From: Haematococcus lacustris
Taxonomy: Eukaryota; Chlorophyta; Chlorophyceae; Chlamydomonadales; Haematococcaceae
Length of the DNA stretch: 64,000 nt
NCBI GenBank assembly: GCA_030144725.1
Contig: JASKMD010000021.1
Span: 3,741,528-3,805,527 of the forward strand
Reading direction: 5' to 3'
The notes under the pieces are model-generated. The model was not told the origin of the DNA. It did no database searches and saw only the letters and a program-made list of their open reading frames with translations. Each line of letters begins with the position of its first letter. The first letter of the stretch is position 1. Below, in pieces: positions 22,001 through 33,345 of the stretch. The translations under genes and the position numbers were made by a program.

Positions 22001-24756
22001 GGCTGCTGCAGCCGTCATTGCCCTGGCACTGCCTTTGCACTTGGCCTCTTGCAAACACTCATGGCCATGTCAAGATGTTTGCCAGGTGACCCTCTAGCCA
22101 CTTTCCTCATGCCTCCTGTGTGCGTGGTGCTGCCTCTGCATCATCTCAGTAGCTACACACATCCTCTGCTTTGCTGCAATCTGCTGCCTTTGTGTGTGTC
22201 CAGGTGTTGAACTGCCCCTTTAAGCAGAAACCAGACGAGAATAAGGAGAACAGTGCGCTTCACTACTCCTTCCATGCAGATACGGTGAGACAGCACCTCC
22301 CTGATTTATTCAAAGGGCAAATACAGTATACAGGCTCACCCCTTTCCACCCCACTGATATGTGCCCAGCAGACACGGTGAGACAGCAGCAGCAGCAGCTC
22401 TTACTGCTCTGGGCCAGACTCCTACCCTATTGAGACCTCATCCATCTGCCTACGGTCTTGCGCTACCTCTCCAGGGGCAGCAACAAATGCCTCCAGCAGC
22501 AGCACCACTAAGGCCAGCTGATGGTGAGGACTAGGGGTTCCGCGGTCCAAATAGTCATCATAATTCAGGGCTGGGCAACAAAACTCATGGCGGCCACCAG
22601 CTGTAGGATGTGGCAGAGCAATACCAGTGCAAGCCCATTCAGATTTTACCCCGGCAGGACCCTTCACTACCCACCAGTAGCTCACCGAGCCCACTCACAA
22701 GATAGTGAGGGTGGCTGCGTGAAGCTTCCATCCCTGGCAGCAACAGGCAGGGCTCACAGCCATCGCCCCAGCGTCGCTCATGCTCTAGGTGTACGTCCCA
22801 GCAAGGCAGATGCAGCTTCCTGCTGGAAAAAGCACCTCCCCTCCAGCTCCCCACTTCAGCTATTCCCTGTCTTCCGCTGTCCCATGGAGTTTGCCCACTT
22901 ACTCCTCCACCGCTAGTAGACCTTACCCTGCTGTGCTTGGGCCTAAATGTCTGCCTACATGGCATGGCCCGTGAGTTTGCCTGCACCTGACCTGGCCTGG
23001 CCGCTGCTGGCCCCCTGGGGCTCCCTGGTGTGCAGTGGGCAGTAGGCGTGCTGAGCTATGAGCTGCTGGTGGGCCTGCCGCCCTTCAGCGACAACAACCG
23101 CTCCACAGTGGAGGCCAAGATCAGATTGCAGGTTAGGCGGGTCTCACAGGCACTAGGGCTGTGGACTGATGCTGGGTCAGCATGTGGGTGGTCTGTGACG
23201 CACAGGTTAGAGTGTGATCAAAGCTGCCAAATGCAAGATCACCACGTGTGCTCATGACCTGAGTGCCCTGGACTCACCCTATCAACAGAGCTGTGCCGCT
23301 AGCCCTAGCCACCCGCCCTTTACCCTGTAGCACGTAGCCCTATGCCCTGTCGCATGCCAGTCGCGGGTGTAGCAGGGCCAGGAGAGCTGCCTTGATGCCA
23401 GAGCTGGGTGTGGCCGCTGTGCAGACGCCTCGGTTTCCCAGCAAAATGTCAGAACTGGCACGCAACTTCATCAGCCAGGCCCTGGAGAAGGACCCCTTGG
23501 AGCGCCCCTCAGTGCATGACATGCTTCACCACAAGTGCGTGCACAAGCCCTGTAGCAGCAGCAAGCTCCTGGGACCCACTACCCAGCCTGACCGTGCTCC
23601 CAGGCAGACTGAGGTTTCACTGATCATCAAATGGTCGCATGCCGCAATGCGCACAGAGCACGGGAAGCCAAATGTACTATGCTGCATTTGAACAAGGAAA
23701 GGCAAATGCAACACATCACAGCGGCACAAAGTAGGGTGATGCAGGGTAGGTAGGAGAGGCAGGAGGGCGGCCACCCCAGCTAGCCTGCGTGCCTGGTTGT
23801 CTCAGGTGGATCAAGACTTACAGGCGCAGCTCGTCTGTACGCCAGCTGCCAGGTCGCCACGCCAACAGCGGGGGCGGCAGCAAGGCAGGGTCGAGCATCT
23901 CCAGCCAGTGCATCCCTGAGCAAGACGACCCGGGCAGCTCAGCCACCAGCCCTACAACATCGCCGGTAGTCACCTGGTCACCTGACCCACAGGTAAGGTC
24001 AGGGATGTGAGGGAGGGAAGTCTAGCTTGCATTAACGCTGCGCCCTCCCTGGAGAGTGATGCAGCGATGTGGTGTGGGGCAGAGAGGTATTGTCAGCTCC
24101 GCTGTGCTCCCCTGAGCACCCTCCTGCTGCCCACACATGATGAGGTCCCTGTGGCCCTAGAAGCTGTTGTCTCAGACCTGATCAGACTTGCAACCTGCTT
24201 TGACTGCGGCTGACCACACCCTCGTCCCTCTAGACCCCAGTGTCCCTTTGCGGCATCCTGACAGGCATTGTTCATGCTTGTCATGGGCTGCCGACCAATC
24301 CCAGGCAGGCACAAGCATTGCATGCAGTCAATATCCTCCTTGACATTCCCCAACCCTCTAAAGCCTTTCCCACTCCCTGTTTGTCTCACCCTGGCTCCTG
24401 CTCCTTTCACCATCCCCTCCCCTGGTGAGCCTGCTGGCTGCTGCTCACCTCGTTCCCTCTTCTCCGGATCAGCTTCTCTTCTGTATGCCTGTCATGACTT
24501 TCCTGATTGTCTGCCCTTGCAGCCTGACAGCCCCAGCACCCCGCCGACGCCTCCTGTCTCACACCACAAAGCCGTCACCTCCACTAAGAGCTTCACTGCC
24601 GGGGCCCTGCCACGCGGGGCACACCGCCCCAGCAGCTTAGCAACCGCCCTGGCAGCAAACCATGCAGCAGGTGGCCTGCTCCATGGCCAGCCGCCACGGT
24701 TCTTTGACATTCCAGGCCAGTTGCACAACCAAATTGAAGAGGAGGGGGAGGACTAG
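19085..24756 (+). CDS. Aurora-like Ser/Thr protein kinase (CALK/ALK type)
   Basis: Thirteen-exon model, 517 residues. Exons: 19085-19303, 19378-19528, 19709-19812, 20081-20220, 20409-20507, 21246-21259, 21432-21534, 21921-21936, 22204-22284, 23036-23131, 23425-23534, 23806-23992, 24523-24756. All phases agree. Kinase landmarks: degenerate Gly loop GYASNVYKAV (124-133), Lys144 in VCLKSY, Glu162 in FREVKLH, HRDIKPEN (237-244), DFG (257-259), AGTLEYMSPE (273-282), DTWAVGV (308-314), DPLERPS and HKWIKTY. The start VRQSWNLRDYTILEKL and the activation segment with KPDENKEN recall algal aurora-like kinases such as Chlamydomonas CALK, linked to flagellar length and disassembly; that role is inferred here. 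The Ser/Pro-rich C-terminus ends FDIPGQLHNQIEEEGED. Exons of 14 and 16 nt and a GC-AG intron are notable. Exon 1 is the least certain. Confidence 0.88.
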
Positions 24757-25981
24757 GCACCGATAGGCAGGTGGCTAGCATAGTGGCAGTGCTGCATGGC
24801 ACCCCTTACCCCAGCAAACAACTCCCTTGTGGTCCCTGGTGGTCCCGCGTAGTAGTCCTTGGTGAGGGAGGAGGTGCTGGATGGCACATCACTGCCCTCA
24901 TCAGGGAAGGTGGTGGAACGCCATATGCTCCTGGACACCTTGGCCTGGCTGGTGCTGCCTCCCAGTCTTTACATTTGGCTTCACATTAGAGCGAACTTAG
25001 TAATAGGGGCATGTTCAGGTCCAGTACTTGCCATTGAGCTCACTTGGCTCATTGCATTACAGTGCTTCATTAGCCAGAGCTGGCCACCCTGTCAACCAGG
25101 TGGCCACGAGCTGCATCGACACAGTATGGCAAGATGTCATGCGTTTGCGGTGTGTGGGTTGTGTATGAGACACTTTCATTGCCCACTTTCTAGATTTAAC
25201 ACCACCTGCTTCGCCTCAAAGCACCTTGTGCCACTACTGGGAACAATGATGGCTAGATGATAGGTTGAATTACTAGGTGCATGAAGATTACGCATATGTG
25301 AAGGCTGCAACATGCCGAGGACGAGACGGGATGTCGCTGCCAATATCACACTTCATTGTGCTATGCACTGAAGCCTGTAAACATTGTAAGACCCAATGAA
25401 CCAAGGCTGGTAGCAGATGTCGTCATGGGGACGTGCTGTGATAATGGACGTTGTGTGTGATAATGGAATGATTGCCAATGCACTAGACACTGGGATTGCC
25501 AATGCACTGCAGACCTTGGGATATAGGGGAGGATGTGAATCCTGAGAGATTCTGTTCTGTGATAATGGGCCTCACTTCTATGCCATGCCGTCAGCCGTAA
25601 CATAGAAACGCGCAACAGTCCAAGCAACACAGGGGTACAGCAATAGACAAGCTCCCCAATGACATGCACCGCATCATTTGAAAGCAGGCGCATGACCGTG
25701 CATGAGCAACAATGCATTACAAACAGGTTGCCGCACTCTGCTGCCTGTCCTGTCCTGTTGCCGTCTCCTGGTGGGGTAAGGAGCATCTGCCACGTTTGAT
25801 TACCAGTCTGATCCACAACACACATTCAGGCAATTCGCGCCTCCCCCATGATGTGGTGATGAGATCGTCACACAGCAGGCGCTGGGTGCTCCTGGCTGTT
25901 GGCGCTGGCAGCCGCCTTGGCTTGTGCCTCCTGCGGTTACCACACATGCCCTCTAGCTGTGAAGCCACAGTCATACGCCTC
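24757..25981. other. Intergenic region between convergent genes
   Basis: Holds the 3' ends of the kinase (from the left) and the AFG1-like gene (from the right). TGTAA occurs at 25376. A short local duplication (gataatgg with gattgccaatgcac, twice) lies at 25440-25510. No coding potential with a recognisable motif. Confidence 0.55.
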
Positions 25982-28900
25982 TCATGCCCCACTGTAAACC
26001 AGCATGCAAAGTGCAAGAAGCAGACATTGTCTTGGGATCGTTGTTCTGCACTGCCATGTCCACCTCTGCTCACTGGACCTGCCGCTCACCTGCAGGGCCA
26101 GCAGGTTCTGCGGTGCATGGTGCTTAGCATGCGCCACCAGGTACTCCAGGGACTGCATCTCTGTCATGCGGCTGATGGTGCGGTCCTGGGTGGGCAGCAG
26201 GCCAGGCAGCAGATAGCTGCTGTCACAGCCAACGACATCAACATCTTGACATAGCACTTCCCTGCCAGCGTTGCTGCCAAACACGAAGTCATACTGCATG
26301 TATTACAGTCGGCTGTCAGGTGGCCTGACTTTGGCTGAATGTGAAAGAGCATGTCTTCCTGTGGGGCTCTAAGGAACAGGGCTACAGTGGCAGCAGGGAG
26401 CAAGCTGGCGTGACTTGCTGCAGGCTCACAACCCATGTGGGGCGCTCACCTTGGCAAAGCCCAGGTTGTCGTCCACCACAATGTCAGGTTGCTCCTTAAG
26501 GGCCGGGTTTGCTGCTGCCTCAGCCTGCAAGCCATGTCACATCGCCTCTGATATGACTCACTCTGCTTTCTTGTGAAGCTGCTGATGTTGTGCAGCGAAT
26601 ATACTACATGTCCATTGTTGTTGATGGCATTCCTACTAGCAAGCCGTTCCTTAGAAACGCCACACCAGACAGACATGGCAATGCTTGTTGGTTGCATGCG
26701 CCATCTCATACTCATGCTCCAGTGTGCCGCAATTGACCACCTGCACAACCACCAGGTGGGGTGCAGATACCTGCCTGTGTAATGATGTGGGTGAACAGCT
26801 CGAACGGAGCAACCTCAGCGGAAAACAGCATCTTGACCCTGCGACTCAGCAGCAGCATCCACGCAGCACCAGCCTGCACTGCACTGCCCAGACAGGCAGG
26901 CGATGTGTCTAGGCAGGGACCACCCCTTGGTCCCCTTCAGCCCCCTTGGACAATGTCCGTCACCCCTTTCTCCCTTTGATCACCCCTTGGCCCCACCTGG
27001 CACTGTCCATGTGGAGGCGCAGCCCCTTGCCCACAGCCTCCCATGACCCTATATCAGCTCCCTGACGGGCCTGACCTGGTCATGTGCCTGCACCTGCCAC
27101 ACACAGCCCCCTGGCTGTCGACCAACCCCCCTGCGCATGGGTGCTTTTTGTCACAACAGCCATGGACCATGCGGAGCCATGACCTCAAGGCCATTGGCAA
27201 CTGCACCCCACCCGTTGTGCAGCTGCATGTCTCACACTCCACACCAGGTGCGACTCCTTCCACCGTGCATTGTCTTGCCCTGCTCTATTGCCAGCCACAT
27301 GGTGGTGCAGCCGCCTCACTTGTGCTCGTACATGATGTCGATGAGGGTGACGAAACGGTATGCTTGGCTGCGCTGCTGCGCTGTAATTAGCGGCAAGCCA
27401 GCAACTGCCAGGGTGTGGAAGCGCTTGGCAAGGGCGATGTAATCTGCAGCAGCCACTGGGCGCCCACACAGGTCCTGGAAGCTGAACCAGGCACAAGGGC
27501 CTGCGCAGGGGAGAGGAGGGTTAGGGTCAGACTGGGTTAGGGTGATGGTTAGGGTTAGGGTGATGGTCAGGGTTAGAGTGATGGTCAGGGTTAGAGTGAT
27601 GGTCAGGGTTAGGGTGATGGTCAGGGTTAGAGTGAGGCTGGCTGTCGCATCGTGGCCTTATGGACTTTGGTTTACAAACGACTGGACCTGCTGCAGCGCT
27701 TGCTGCATTGCGTTCACTGGTGGTGGTCAAAGGACTGGCTGGCTACAAGCTGGAAAGATCATAAGATCAGGAGGAGCTGGGAGGATCAGAAGATAGGAGT
27801 GTCAGGAGGGCTGGCTGTGCTCATCTATTGGCAGTGGCAATGCCAGTGGTTGTGGCTGTGGCAATGGTGCTTATGGCTAGCACAGGACACTGACCCACAC
27901 CCCATGGCCACTCCTCAACATCCCTCATATCCTCCATATCCCCAATCCCTGTTGCTGATCTGTGCAGCACATCAGCAGTCATCATCCCCACCATGATACA
28001 TGGCATTTGCAGACATTGACACTGCTAGCAGTGCTGCAGCGTGGGGTGTCATCACCATCAGCAGTGGCAGTGGGTACTGATTGCGGCATGGGAGCTGTGC
28101 TGCTGCATGCTGGTCCTCACCTGCTGCCCTGGGCACCTGGATGCTGCGCCCCATCTGCACCTCCACGCTGCAGGGGGCGCTGGGGACAAACTCTGCACTG
28201 TCTTCAAACTCCTCCTGCAGGTCCTGCTCTCTGCAGCCAGGGGCCACCACACCTCCCCTGCCACACACCTGTACCACACCTCATACATTCCACCAGCTCC
28301 ACAACCTGGCACATTGCAGCCTACGACCAACACAAACAACGCAGCCAATACACAGGGCAATTCCTCAGCGATTAGCAACCGCTACACGTGCCATCATGGC
28401 TACAGCAACACTATGATGGCCCTATGCTGGTTTTATTATAATGCTTTCCCTGTATATGGCAAGCAACCAGTGGTCTGCCCAATTGCTAGAGGGGCCAGGC
28501 CCTGACCTTGTCAGTGGGTCAGTGAAATAGAGGCCTTTCTGTGTTGAGGCCAGCTTGCGGTAGTCAGTGGTGGAGGCCATGTCATGTGTTTTGCACTCTG
28601 CCTGCAAGCAACCATGCACTGGTTGGTTTGCCAAGTCCTTGGCAGCCATGTTTTCCTGCCCCAGCCACGCAAAACCTGACACTGATGTCCCTGCCTCAGC
28701 CACGTGGCTGCAGCCAACTGCTCTCATTGCATCCTCATACAAGAGAGGTGGAGATATAGGAGAGGAGAAAGCAATGACCAGGCACACAGCAAGCGCACCA
28801 TCATGGCAAAGCCATCATCTGAAAAGCTTCCAGTGCTGCATGCATGCATGCGTGCTGCACCCACATTTACATTGCCCAGTCAAGCCGCCAGCTGGCCATT

Positions 28901-30933
28901 GCCGTTCACTGCCACAGTGCTGCTGGTGGTGACAGCCGTCGCTGGCTGAGCCCACCTTCAGGCGGTGGATGAAGGGCATGAACAGGTTGCGCTGCAGCCC
29001 GCCCTCGTACAGCTTGTCAGGGGGCCTGTTGCTGGTGGCCACCAGCACCAGCGAGCGGTCCCACAACCGGCCAAACAACCGGTTCAAGATCATGGCATCT
29101 GCCACGTCCGTCACAAAGAACTCGTCAAGAGCCAACACGTGTGCTGACTGCACGCAACAGCATACGGTGCAAGCAGACCGGAGCTTCATACCCAGTGAGT
29201 GTGGCTGCCATGAACATGGCTTGCAGGCAAGAGGCTTGGCGGTCAGCCCACATCCTCCCGGATGAGAGTGTTGGGCTGCCCGCACGAAGCTCTGGCCGCA
29301 GGGGAGCAGAAGCAGCATTGAGGATGCTCGAGAAGGTGGAAGGTAGGCAGGCCGGCAGCAACAGGCAGGGCAGCAGCAGGTAGGCAATCTTAGGCTTGGG
29401 GTGCTTCCGCTCATTGCCCAGCACAGCTGTTGCCCCAGGCGCATCACTCCTCCAGCCTGCTCAACATGCCTGTTTTGGCTACCTTGGCAATGGAGTCAGC
29501 AACCCTCAGCAGCGGGTCGGTGTCGCCCTTGTACTTGCGCAGCTTCATGTGCACGTCCAGCATGAAATCATGGAAGTGGGTGCGCAGCACCTGGGGAGCA
29601 GCCAGGCCACAGCTCAGCTGAGTCAGAGCTCAATGGTGTGACCTCCCTGCCTAGCAGATGACTGAGCAATGATGATGACCACGGTGGTGTTAGTGCTGCT
29701 GGTTACCCTGATGCTGATGCTCATCACTAAGGCACACCCAGTCAGACGTATACTCTCGGTGCATATCATGCATGCACCCCTGGCATGTGGAGGGTGTGAG
29801 ATGAGAAAATGTAGTTTGCCCATACACTCCCAGCGCTGCAATGAGGCACCCTGCCACCCACCCTACACATTGCATGAGCTGCCAGATCTTCATGTGACAT
29901 GCAATGGCATCACGGCGCTCAGACGGCAAATGGTTGGCCGCACTCCAGTTGGTTTGCGACGTGATGGACGATCCTAAGCTCAGGTCAGGTCAGGTCGCCA
30001 CGTCACTAGGGCTACTGAGTCCCTGTGATGCCCTCAAGTAAGAAACGCAAGCGCGCTGAACAGGCAGTTCCGGCACGCAGGCGGTGCCCTTCCCACCTTG
30101 TAGTCTGGAGGGGAGGACGCCACAAAGACATCCATGAGCATGGTCTTCCCCACACCCACGCCGCCGTACATGTACAGCCCCTTCACATGCGCATGCGCCT
30201 TGTGATGGCGTCCGGCTCCATGGCTGGAGCGATGCCCCCCAACTATCAAGTTGCTGATGCCCTCCCAGAACCCCCCTCTGGCCTTGCTGCTGCTGCTGCT
30301 GCTGGGGGGATGGGGGCGGTGGGAGGAGGCCATCGAGTCAACCATAGTCAGCCCAGACGGCGGGTGGCTTCGTGGCTTTGTGGGGTGCTTGGCAGCCGTC
30401 ACAGCCAGTGCATCGTACAGCTCCTGCAGTCAACAGCCAGGTCTGTGGTGTAGCTGTTGAACGGCAGCAGCGCTGTGCCTGCTGCTGGTGTCACGAAGTG
30501 CAGTCCAGGTCCTGCTTCGTGCAGGTGGGGAGAGAGCACATCTGGCAGCACATCTGGCAGCATGGCTGGGCAGCATGGCTGGGCATGTGGAGGGAGCGGC
30601 ACGTTGGATAGCAAGGCAGCCACTGCATACCTGCAGCATTTGGACTGTCAGCTCTTGCCTTGGGTCAGGACGGTACAGGCCTGCCTCCCGGCCACGCCAG
30701 TACAAAGCTGCAGGCCCCTGCTGCGATAAGGCAGGCTGAGCGGGCATCCCAACGGCGGCCAAAGCTGCAGGCAGGGCTTGCGGCCCAAGCGCGCTGCTGC
30801 TTACGATGTCGCTTTGACCTAGTGTGTGTGCATGCACACCCTGGGTATACACATGCTGCTGGGGCACAGTCTTGGCTGCTTGGGCTGTGGACGACTGATG
30901 TCGCAGCAGGTTTAGAGGCAAACCTGCGGTCAT
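25982..30933 (-). CDS. AFG1: AFG1/LACE1-type mitochondrial AAA ATPase
   Basis: Ten exons in order: 30933-30631, 30423-30097, 29590-29483, 29147-28956, 28601-28507, 28230-28121, 27500-27320, 26838-26775, 26524-26450, 26185-26090; phases agree, about 517 residues. Motifs: [17 protein letters not shown] (Walker A, 188-195), [26 protein letters not shown] (Walker B), [36 protein letters not shown] [35 protein letters not shown]. This order is the AFG1/LACE1 (bacterial ZapE) family, an inner-membrane-associated ATPase acting in turnover of mitochondrial proteins. Exon 8 ends at a probable GC donor. After exon 10 the frame either reads to a stop at 25982 or splices on at GTGAGC; the 3' end is uncertain. 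The ATG at 30933 follows an AG, so an upstream exon (perhaps 31003-31260) may encode more of the targeting peptide. Confidence 0.9.
27526..27640. repeat. Telomere-like 18-bp minisatellite in an AFG1 intron
   Basis: Units of about 18 bp of the form gggttagggtgatggtca, with gttagg/gttaga variants, about six copies. It lies within the intron between AFG1 exons 6 and 7. GGGTTA resembles a telomeric unit but is always interrupted by gatggtca, so this is an interstitial minisatellite. Confidence 0.85.
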
Positions 30934-31724
30934 GGGCTGGTATTAGGCTAACAGTGGGCTAGGGAACGCTCAGAGCACTGAACAGAGGCTCACCTGCACA
31001 GCCTACACTTTTGATGAGACCCCTATGTGCAAGCTGCGCACGCCCCGGCAAAGTGCAAGCTGATGATCTAGCTGACGGCGCAGCGTGTCTGTTAGCTTCG
31101 TCGCTAAGGCATTTCCAAATGGTGGAGGGGGGCTCCCGAGGGAAGGAACAAGAGGCTGCCGGGAGGAATAACAAGTCTGCGACAGGGCCCGAGGCGTTCG
31201 AAATGACTGCTGTTTCAAGACGCTTGGGTGTACAGCAGCACGATCAGGAGTCGCGCCCACCAATAAGTGCGCGTCCTTGGGCCAGTCTTTGAGCTGCGGC
31301 AGCGGCTGCGGCCTTACTCATCCGAAGCAAGCTTGGACCTCCGTTCAGTTCCGGCACCGCTGGCAAAAGCTGGCTGCGGTAAATCACGTCAAGATATCAC
31401 CTCATAACATCAGCTCATGCCAAGATATGCAACTGACAGTGCCTTGCGTCTCGCCTGCTACGTCGGGAAGATTTGATGGCATGTAAACATTTTCTCTAAT
31501 GTTTGAAAAGAACCCCATGTCTCAGCTCGCTTCCATCCTTTCCTCCCTCCCTCCCGTCTGGTAATTTAGAGGGACAAACTTATGGCCCAATTTGAAACGA
31601 ACAGTTGCCGTATGACTGTTGCTCTAGTGCTCTTTTGTAGCCATGCTTGGATTACATGGTTGTAGTCAAGTGACAAGACTGCATCAGTGTTGGTGGCATT
31701 CAGGTGCCGCTAACTAATCGAAAA
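30934..31724. other. Upstream region of the AFG1-like gene
   Basis: On the minus strand an open stretch at about 31260-31003, rich in Arg, Leu, Ser and Pro, is followed by a strong donor (GCAG/GTGAGC). It could be a 5' exon, but no in-frame ATG was found in a frame that joins. Beyond 31270 nothing is recognisable. A divergent promoter could lie here. Confidence 0.4.
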
Positions 31725-32045
31725 CCTACCCCTGGTAGTGAAAACGACGCCGTGGCTCAGCCACATGGTTTCTATCTATGTGTCGCATATCCCTTGATAG
31801 ACAACTACGCGGTGCAATGTGCCTCATCAAATACGTTGAAGTGTGCTGAGCGCAAAGGCGTCTCAAATGCTCGCACTCGAACTCATGCTTGCTTTGCTCA
31901 TGCGGGCCTCGCCGCGACCAACCGCCGCGACCGACCTGGCCCAGGAGCATCTGCGCACAGTCAGGTGCAGTCGCCGCAGTAAAAGCGATTCACATGACAT
32001 GCCAAACCGATGGAACAGGGCCCCCACACACACGAATGGAAACAC
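31725..32045. repeat. Diverged ~320-bp dispersed repeat, copy 1
   Basis: Collinear with 48051-48365 in the same orientation. Shared words include acccctggta, aaacgacgccg, tcagccac and tgctcatgcgggcctcgccg. Similarity starts abruptly at acccctggta in both and fades after ccaaaccgatg. No ORF is conserved between the copies. It may be a non-autonomous element or an old LTR fragment. Confidence 0.75.
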
Positions 32046-32305
32046 ACAGGCTGGAGCGATACTTGACCCCTGCTGGTCCTGCAGCTGCATCCGTGACTAG
32101 TGTTGTGGCTACATCAGTTGCTGGCCCTGCAGCTGCATCATCGGGCATACTAGCTGTCACTCTGATGACGATGTCACCTAGCCGTGCTTCTTGCATGTGC
32201 AGCCAAACTGAAGCAGCATTGCTTGGCCTTGCCCAACCCTGCCGTGCACCATGTGATTACCATCACCACCTCCCAATATCTACACCCCATCCCATCCCAG
32301 ACCCA

Positions 32306-32684
32306 CCATCACCCAGCCCAGCCCAGCCCAGCCCAGCCCAGCCCAGCCCAGACCAGACCAGACCGAGACCAGACCAGACCAGACCCAGACCAGACCAGAC
32401 CAGACCAACCAGACCAGACCAGACCCAGACCAGACCAGACCAGACCAGACCAGACCAGACCAGACCAGACCAGACCAGACCAGACCAGACCAGACCAGAC
32501 CAGACCAGACCAGACCAGACCAGACCAGACCAGACCAGACCAGACCAGACCAGACCAGACCAGACCAGACCAGACCAGACCAGACCAGACCAGACCAGAC
32601 CAGACCAGACCAGACCAGACCAGACCAGACCAGACCAGACCAGACCAGACCAGACCAGACCAGACCAGACCAGACCAGACCAGA

Positions 32685-32715
<31 letters not shown>

Positions 32716-32785
32716 CAGCCCAGCCCAGCCCAGCCCAGCCCAGCCCAGCCCAGCCCAGCCCAGCCCAGCCCAGCCCAGCCCAGCA
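32306..32785. repeat. (CCAGC)n / (CCAGA)n satellite block
   Basis: About 8 CCAGC units, then about 75 CCAGA units with a few CCAGAC-A irregularities, then about 15 CCAGC units, switching cleanly from one word to the other. The long frames over it on both strands are pentapeptide repeats without start-to-stop gene character. Confidence 0.97.
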
Positions 32786-32789
32786 TTAG

Positions 32790-33345
32790 AGACCTCCCCT
32801 CCCCTCCCCTCCCCTCCCCTCCCCTCCCCTCCCCTCCCCTCCCCTCCCCTCCCCTCCCCTCCCCTCCCCTCCCCTCCCCTCCCCTCCCCTCCCCTCCCCT
32901 CCCCTCCCCTCCCCTCCCCTCCCCTCCCCTCCCCTCCCCTCCCCTCCCCTCCCCTCCCCTCCCCTCCCCTCCCCTCCCCTCCCCTCCCCTCCCCTCCCCT
33001 CCCCTCCCCCTCCCCTCCCCTCCCCTCCCCTCCCCTCCCCTCCCCTCCCCTCCCCTCCCCTCCCCTCCCCTCCCCTCCCCTCCCCTCCCCTCCCCTCCCC
33101 TCCCCCTCCCCTCCCCTCCCCTCCCCTCCCCTCCCCTCCCTCCTCCCCTCCCCTCCCCTCCCCTCCCCTCCCCTCCCCTCCCCTCCCCTCCCCTCCCCTC
33201 CCCTCCCCTCCCCTCCCCTCCCCTCCCCCTCCCCTCCCCTCCCCTCCCCTCCCCTCCCCTCCCCTCCCCTCCCCCTCCCCTCCCCTCCCCTCCCCTCCCC
33301 TCCCCTCCCCTCCCCTCCCCTCCCCTCCCCTCCCCTCCCCCTCTT
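32790..33345. repeat. (CCCCT)n satellite
   Basis: About 110 CCCCT units with occasional single-base insertions (ccccctccc). It continues directly into the copy-2 sequence at cttgagcacttgcg, as at 552 in copy 1, but is about four times longer. Confidence 0.97.
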
